Program-made: the position numbers and the translations under genes
The notes under the pieces: model-generated
What the model saw: the letters and a program-made list of their open reading frames with translations, nothing else
Told to the model about the DNA's origin: nothing
Databases searched by the model: none
Shown here: in pieces, positions 4,457-7,523 of the stretch
Numbering within the stretch: position 1 is the first letter of the stretch
Layout: every line of letters starts with the position of its first letter
DNA from: an uncultured Peptococcaceae bacterium
GTDB lineage: Bacteria > Bacillota > Desulfotomaculia > Desulfotomaculales > Desulfocucumaceae
Reading direction: 5' to 3'
DNA: 7,523 nt
Assembly: GCA_958417755.1 (NCBI GenBank)
Contig: CATZDY010000125.1
Span: 1 to 7,523 of the forward strand

Positions 4457-5347
4457 TTGAACTATAAGGCTGATATGGAACGTTGTCTCCAATACATTGA
4501 AGACAATCTGCAAAATGACCTAACTCCCAAGGAGCTTGCTGCAATGTTGGGGTATTCTTTTTATCACTTTTGCCGGGTTTTTCGCATTTGCAACAATATG
4601 CCAGTGGCAGAGTATTTGCGCAAGCGCAGGCTACAGTGTGCCATAAAAGAATTGGGTAAGGGGAAGAAAATGATTGATATTGCCCTGTCTGCAGGATATG
4701 AAACACCCGCAGGGTTTGCCAAAGCATTCCGCAAGGAGTTTGGCATGAGTGCAACAGCCTATCAACAGCAGCAAAAAAAGACCATGATGTTCACTTTAGA
4801 AGGAGGTATGGCAATGGAACCTAAAATCATTCAAAAGCAAGCAATACAAGCAGTGGGGTATTGTATTCCCAAAAAAGAAGGCAATGAATCAGTGAGAGAG
4901 CTGGGTGCCTATTGGCAAGGGGCGGATTTTTCCAGTGTCAAGCAAGAAGCATATGCCCAGTTGGCTCCGCAAAATCTAGGGGAAATCGGCATGTGGTTTC
5001 ATGCAGAGGATGGGAGTGGGGATTTAAGTTACTTCTTTGGCCCAGTGGTGGAAAAAGTGGAGCAAGTTCCTGAGGGTATGATGCAAGTTCTCATCCCTGC
5101 AGCAACCTATGCTGTGTTTACCACCCCTCCGGTGAACATGGAAAGCGGACAAAAGAACGCTTTTCCTGAGGCCATACGGAAAACATGGAAATATATTTTT
5201 GAAGAATGGTTTGCAAACAGTGCTTACGAATTTGATCAAGGAAAATTTGATTTTGAATTTTATGATCAGCGTTGTGCGCCCCAAGGGGAAGGGGTCATGG
5301 ATATTTACGTACCTGTGAAGAAAAAGACAGGAACAGGCATGTTTTAA
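4457..5347 (+). CDS. AraC-family regulator with GyrI-like effector domain, 296 aa
   Basis: A transcription regulator. The DNA-binding domain is N-terminal: the first helix-turn-helix is at about 23-43 (TPKELAAMLGYSFYHFCRVF) and the second at about 72-98 (IDIALSAGYETPAGFAKAFR, then KEFGMSA), the standard AraC/XylS pair. Residues about 121-287 are a GyrI-like / AraC effector-binding domain (PF06445). It begins PKIIQKQAIQAVGYC and ends with the typical FEFYDQRC (266-273) and VMDIYVPVKK (280-289). Glu267 in FEFYD sits where members such as BmrR and the GyrI-like hydrolases carry their key Glu, so hydrophobic or cationic small-molecule binding is plausible. The length fits the Rob/SoxS-like subgroup with HTH first. 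The start is TTG at 4457 with AGGAGGG at 4443-4449. The target genes are unknown; the divergent permease is one candidate. Confidence 0.93.
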   Translation: MNYKADMERCLQYIEDNLQNDLTPKELAAMLGYSFYHFCRVFRICNNMPVAEYLRKRRLQCAIKELGKGKKMIDIALSAGYETPAGFAKAFRKEFGMSATAYQQQQKKTMMFTLEGGMAMEPKIIQKQAIQAVGYCIPKKEGNESVRELGAYWQGADFSSVKQEAYAQLAPQNLGEIGMWFHAEDGSGDLSYFFGPVVEKVEQVPEGMMQVLIPAATYAVFTTPPVNMESGQKNAFPEAIRKTWKYIFEEWFANSAYEFDQGKFDFEFYDQRCAPQGEGVMDIYVPVKKKTGTGMF

Positions 5348-5368
5348 GCCATCAATAATGACAGGTCA

Positions 5369-5396
5369 GCAGCCTGGTTGCAAAAACCCAGGCTGC
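5369..5396. repeat. perfect 9-bp hairpin without T-run
   Basis: GCAGCCTGG (5369-5377) and CCAGGCTGC (5388-5396) surround a 10-base loop. It lies between the AraC stop and the true terminator. It may protect the 3' end of the mRNA or add to termination. Confidence 0.6.
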
Positions 5397-5413
5397 CCAT
5401 AGATTGAGCCCAT

Positions 5414-5456
5414 AAAGCAAAGGGACTTCAGGTTGTTGGATTCCCTTTGCTTTTTT
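5414..5456 (+). terminator. terminator of the AraC-family gene
   Basis: A 12-bp perfect stem pairs AAAGCAAAGGGA (5414-5425) with TCCCTTTGCTTT (5442-5453) around a 16-base loop. It ends in six T (5451-5456). The VOC gene converges on it from the other side and may use the same hairpin, though its T-run is only three. Confidence 0.85.
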
Positions 5457-5500
5457 GATTTTATTTGTTGTCCCAGGCCAGGAGAGGATAATAGATAGGG

Positions 5501-5977
5501 CTATTCATTTAGGGATTCCTGCTGGCACATCTTGACAAAAGCAACAGGATGTTGGATGATGTTGGCCGTTTCTTCCACTGAATATCCTTCTGCAAGATAA
5601 CGCTTGGCAATGACAGCCATGGATTCACCGATTTCAATCATATGGTAATCTGGATCATAAATACGAACCACCCTTTGTTGCCAGGGGTGTTTTTTAGGTT
5701 GGTGCACATATTCTATCTGGCTAAAGGTTTTCAATTTGGCCATAAAGCCTTCAAAATCATCCACTTCAAAATATAATTCCATATTATTTGACTTTTGCTT
5801 CACAGCATGGGGTGGCAAATCCGTGAGCCAGGCAAAATCCTCTTGAATGGCAAAACCGCCGCTAAAGGTTACATTTTTCCCTAAATCAAGCACAACTTCC
5901 TGTTGGAATACATCATGATAAAAACCTTTTGAAACTTCCACATCCTTTACTGCCAAAAGAGCCAACTGAAATTTCAT
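5501..5977 (-). CDS. VOC superfamily (glyoxalase/dioxygenase-like) protein, 158 aa
   Basis: A single-module VOC fold protein. The first beta-alpha unit is MKFQLALLAVKDVEVSKGFY (1-20). The second begins NNMELYFEVDDFEGFMAKLK (64-83) and ends with the characteristic HPWQQRVVRIYDPDYHMIEI (97-116). The position of the first metal-binding His in glyoxalase I is Leu here (about residue 5); Glu67 and Glu115 remain. It is therefore probably not glyoxalase I, and any metal or substrate is unknown. Residues 121-151 (MAVIAKRYLAEGYSVEETAN) form a helical C-terminal extension seen in a common clostridial VOC subgroup. The ATG at 5977 has GGAGGT at 5988-5983. It is monocistronic and converges with the AraC gene. 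Confidence 0.88.
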   Translation of the reverse strand: MKFQLALLAVKDVEVSKGFYHDVFQQEVVLDLGKNVTFSGGFAIQEDFAWLTDLPPHAVKQKSNNMELYFEVDDFEGFMAKLKTFSQIEYVHQPKKHPWQQRVVRIYDPDYHMIEIGESMAVIAKRYLAEGYSVEETANIIQHPVAFVKMCQQESLNE

Positions 5978-6034
5978 TGATAACCTCCAAAAGAAAAGGA
6001 TTTTATAGATTGAAATGATTTGTAATAAAAAAAT

Positions 6035-6050
6035 ATATACTATTGTATAT
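6035..6050. promoter_or_regulatory. palindrome over the VOC promoter
   Basis: ATATAC (6035-6040), TATT and GTATAT (6045-6050) form a 16-base palindrome covering the probable -10 box of the VOC gene. It may be an operator, though AT-rich palindromes arise easily by chance. Confidence 0.35.
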
Positions 6051-6071
6051 GAAATCTATCTTTAAAATCAA
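6042..6071 (-). promoter_or_regulatory. candidate promoter of the VOC gene
   Basis: On the minus strand TTGATT (6071-6066), an 18-base spacer and TACAAT (6047-6042). The -10 matches consensus at 5 of 6 positions. It is about 65 bases before the ATG. Confidence 0.45.
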
Positions 6072-6094
6072 AATATATTCACAAGAATAATTGC

Positions 6095-6113
6095 TTAATG
6101 TAAAGAACATTAA
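6095..6113. promoter_or_regulatory. 19-base palindrome TTAATGT-N5-ACATTAA
   Basis: The perfect 7-base arms (6095-6101 and 6107-6113) lie 18 bases before the start of the 89-aa gene and just ahead of its Shine-Dalgarno site. The size and spacing fit a dimeric repressor operator. Which regulator binds is unknown. Confidence 0.5.
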
Positions 6114-6131
6114 AAATAAAAGAGGTGGGGA

Positions 6132-6401
6132 ATGAAAAAAAGACTCATACATAAGAAAAAAAGAAATTTAATGAGCCTTAATTGGAAGTTTCTTTTTCTT
6201 AAAATTGAAATATATGTAAAATTCAAGTTGTCGGCTCTCTGTTTTGTTATCTACGCTTTGTTACGCAGTACAATGCCTTTTTTGAGGGTGGGAACTATAA
6301 TTATAATGTTCAACATCCTTTTTGTTCTCGCAATATCTGCACGAAAAAGAGAGGTCAAACAATCAAAAATTGATATTCGCTTTTTTTGCTTGACTGCATA
6401 G
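6132..6401 (+). CDS. small predicted membrane protein, 89 aa
   Basis: Not recognised. The ATG at 6132 follows AGAGGTGGGG (6121-6130). The first 20 residues are very basic (MKKRLIHKKKRNLM). Two hydrophobic stretches follow, about 32-50 (KLSALCFVIYALLRSTMPFL) and about 53-69 (VGTIIIMFNILFVLAIS), then a basic tail, giving a positive-inside two-span hairpin. Its last 39 bases overlap the 3' end of the minus-strand DUF5131 gene. The final residues (SKIDIRFFCLTA) may therefore be replacement sequence picked up when that gene arrived next door. It has a good ribosome site and operator-like palindrome upstream, but no family is known. Confidence 0.55.
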   Translation: MKKRLIHKKKRNLMSLNWKFLFLKIEIYVKFKLSALCFVIYALLRSTMPFLRVGTIIIMFNILFVLAISARKREVKQSKIDIRFFCLTA

Positions 6402-7070
6402 GTCGCGCACATGCAAAGTGTAGGATTTCCCGTCTTTCATGAAATGCGTTCCGCATTGTCTAAATTCAAAATGAACATTGTTTTTAATACATTGCTCCCG
6501 TATATTCAGCACCCATTCGTAATCAAGTGGGCGGGCGTTTCTATCAGATTCGCCGCCAACTACGACTAATTCGATATCTGTCAAAAACGGTTCAAGGTCT
6601 ATGCTGTCTATCAAAGGTTGGCAGATTATGTTTTTGTGTTGAATAGGCAGACGCTTAAAGATAGACAATCTGTAATCTGCTCTATCTTGATTTTCAACAG
6701 TGCAGCCTACTGTGACATTACCATACCCGTCATTCCAATCGTGGGGAATACAGTCCATAAAACGCTCAATTCGTTTGGTTAGGAAAATAAAATGTAAGTC
6801 AGAACGTTCCTGTATCATTTGCCAACATTCACTACGCCACATATCTGCGTCCTCAATCAAAAAATCAGTAGAAAAGCAAAGGTAAACCGTTTGACCCGGT
6901 TTTATCTTATATTCCCCCGATTTATTCCGTGCAACAGGGGCGTAAAAGCTATCAGTTTTAACAATATTGTTCGTGTCAATTCCTCTTTTGAAATCGCTCT
7001 TATGAATATAACAATATTTGCAACCCTCGCTGTATTTGTGGCAGCCACGCCACGGACTCCACATAGACAT
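6363..7070 (-). CDS. Gp37/Gp68 (DUF5131) family protein, 235 aa
   Basis: A member of the phage Gp37/Gp68 family (PF07505). Near the N-terminus, WSPWRGCHKYSEGCKYCYIHK carries Cys10, Cys17 and Cys20 (Cx6Cx2C followed by Tyr), a cluster that recalls iron-sulfur radical-SAM sites. Further family-like stretches are LCFSTDFLIE (64-73), FIFLTKRIERF (94-104), NVTVGCTVENQDRAD (118-132), and VVGGESDRNARPLDYEWV (170-187) followed by IREQC. The length is near the usual 230-260 aa. No catalytic reaction is established for the family to my knowledge. The ATG at 7070 has GAGGTGAT just upstream. The family is common on phages and mobile islands, and often sits next to a three-Cys-motif partner; none is seen here. 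It may be co-transcribed with the gene ending at 7150. Confidence 0.9.
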   Translation of the reverse strand: MSMWSPWRGCHKYSEGCKYCYIHKSDFKRGIDTNNIVKTDSFYAPVARNKSGEYKIKPGQTVYLCFSTDFLIEDADMWRSECWQMIQERSDLHFIFLTKRIERFMDCIPHDWNDGYGNVTVGCTVENQDRADYRLSIFKRLPIQHKNIICQPLIDSIDLEPFLTDIELVVVGGESDRNARPLDYEWVLNIREQCIKNNVHFEFRQCGTHFMKDGKSYTLHVRDLCSQAKKANINF

Positions 7071-7149
7071 ATAATCACCTCGCTTTTATTCTTCGGTTAT
7101 CAACAGGTTTTTCCGCGTCCTTTGGTATCAGTCACATGCGGCTGAATTA

Positions 7150-7523
7150 TTAAAAATCAAAATTATCCTGTTCAATCAATGCTGCCACATCATAAAAATT
7201 GATTTTTTCTTTTGCTTCAGTATAGGAATTTAAAATTTCTATCTCCTGGGAGAGGTGTATCTCTTGGTTTTTGGGATGGGGTCCCAGGTGTAAGGTTTGG
7301 ATGAGCTTTTGTACTTCTTTGGAACATGTTGCTGTTGCCCTTGGGGATTCGCCTGTTATAGCTACTTTCCAGTGCTGGTGAAAGATGATTAATTCCAAAA
7401 ACTCCCGCAAATTTGCCGCCAGATAATAACATTCTTTGGCAGTATGAATGTAGTAAACCGGGGCATTTTGCTCCTGGATATCAATACTGCCATTGGTTGA
7501 ACCAAAGGCACCCCCTAGATGAT
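7150..7523 (-). CDS. unrecognised protein, C-terminal 123 aa (5' end outside window)
   Basis: The frame is open from the right edge to TAA at 7152-7150. The visible part begins HLGGAFGSTNGSIDIQEQNA and continues through PVYYIHTAKECYYLAANLRE, FLELIIFHQHWKVAIT and a hydrophilic tail ending IEQDNFDF. The run of short beta-like segments followed by LREFLELI recalls the C-terminal half of SMI1/KNR4 (SUKH) type proteins, in which a display of Tyr-rich strands is followed by a helix of the form FxEFLxLL. This is a weak resemblance only. No other motif is seen. No terminator separates it from the DUF5131 gene 79 bases downstream, so one transcript is possible. Confidence 0.7.
   Translation of the reverse strand, partial: HLGGAFGSTNGSIDIQEQNAPVYYIHTAKECYYLAANLREFLELIIFHQHWKVAITGESPRATATCSKEVQKLIQTLHLGPHPKNQEIHLSQEIEILNSYTEAKEKINFYDVAALIEQDNFDF

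Noticed and set aside
7217..7432. Alternative 71-codon minus-strand frame
   Set aside because: It overlaps the longer frame open to the window edge, and its Pro/Gly/Ser-rich content looks like a shadow.

Overview
The window looks like a chromosomal segment of a low-to-moderate GC, spore-forming Firmicute, most likely a clostridium. The reasons are purine-rich Shine-Dalgarno sites (AGGAGG/GAGGTGAT type), frequent TTG and GTG starts, T-tailed hairpin terminators, a Spo0E-like domain and a CRISPR repeat ending in GGAATTGAAAC, a type common in clostridial I-B and III systems. No rRNA, tRNA, transposase, integrase or cas gene was found.

Bases 1-290 are the trailer end of a CRISPR array read on the + strand. 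There is one cut repeat, three full 30-base repeats, four spacers and a last repeat whose 3' third is degenerate. The leader and any cas genes lie off the left edge. A 20-bp hairpin terminator follows.

Bases 311-2723 form an accessory, phage-like block. It holds a CI-like XRE repressor (minus strand) facing an unknown 140-residue protein across two near-consensus divergent promoters whose -35 boxes form an inverted repeat. Next come a GC-rich nested hairpin that may be a small RNA, a protein joining a Spo0E-like phosphatase domain to an XRE DNA-binding domain, and two small unknown proteins. The block lies between two related AAACCC...GGGTTT inverted repeats, with an 11-base direct repeat (GGGTAACA) beside the right one. 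This arrangement resembles the attachment sites of a tyrosine-integrase element, but no integrase is present and the repeat centres differ.

Bases 2749-5977 are ordinary chromosomal genes: a small membrane protein, an auxin-efflux-carrier (AEC) family permease, an AraC-type regulator with a GyrI-like ligand-binding domain, and a VOC-fold protein. The 469-base gap between the permease and the AraC gene holds only promoter-like and hairpin elements.

Bases 6035-7523 hold two palindromes between divergent genes, a small predicted membrane protein, a Gp37/Gp68 (DUF5131) family protein with a Cx6Cx2C cysteine cluster, and a 3'-terminal piece of an unrecognised gene running off the right edge. The last two are on the minus strand and could be co-transcribed.

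The observations most worth checking are two spacers with the same first 11 bases, the Spo0E-XRE fusion, the repressor/unknown-protein switch, and the nested hairpin at 1371-1463.
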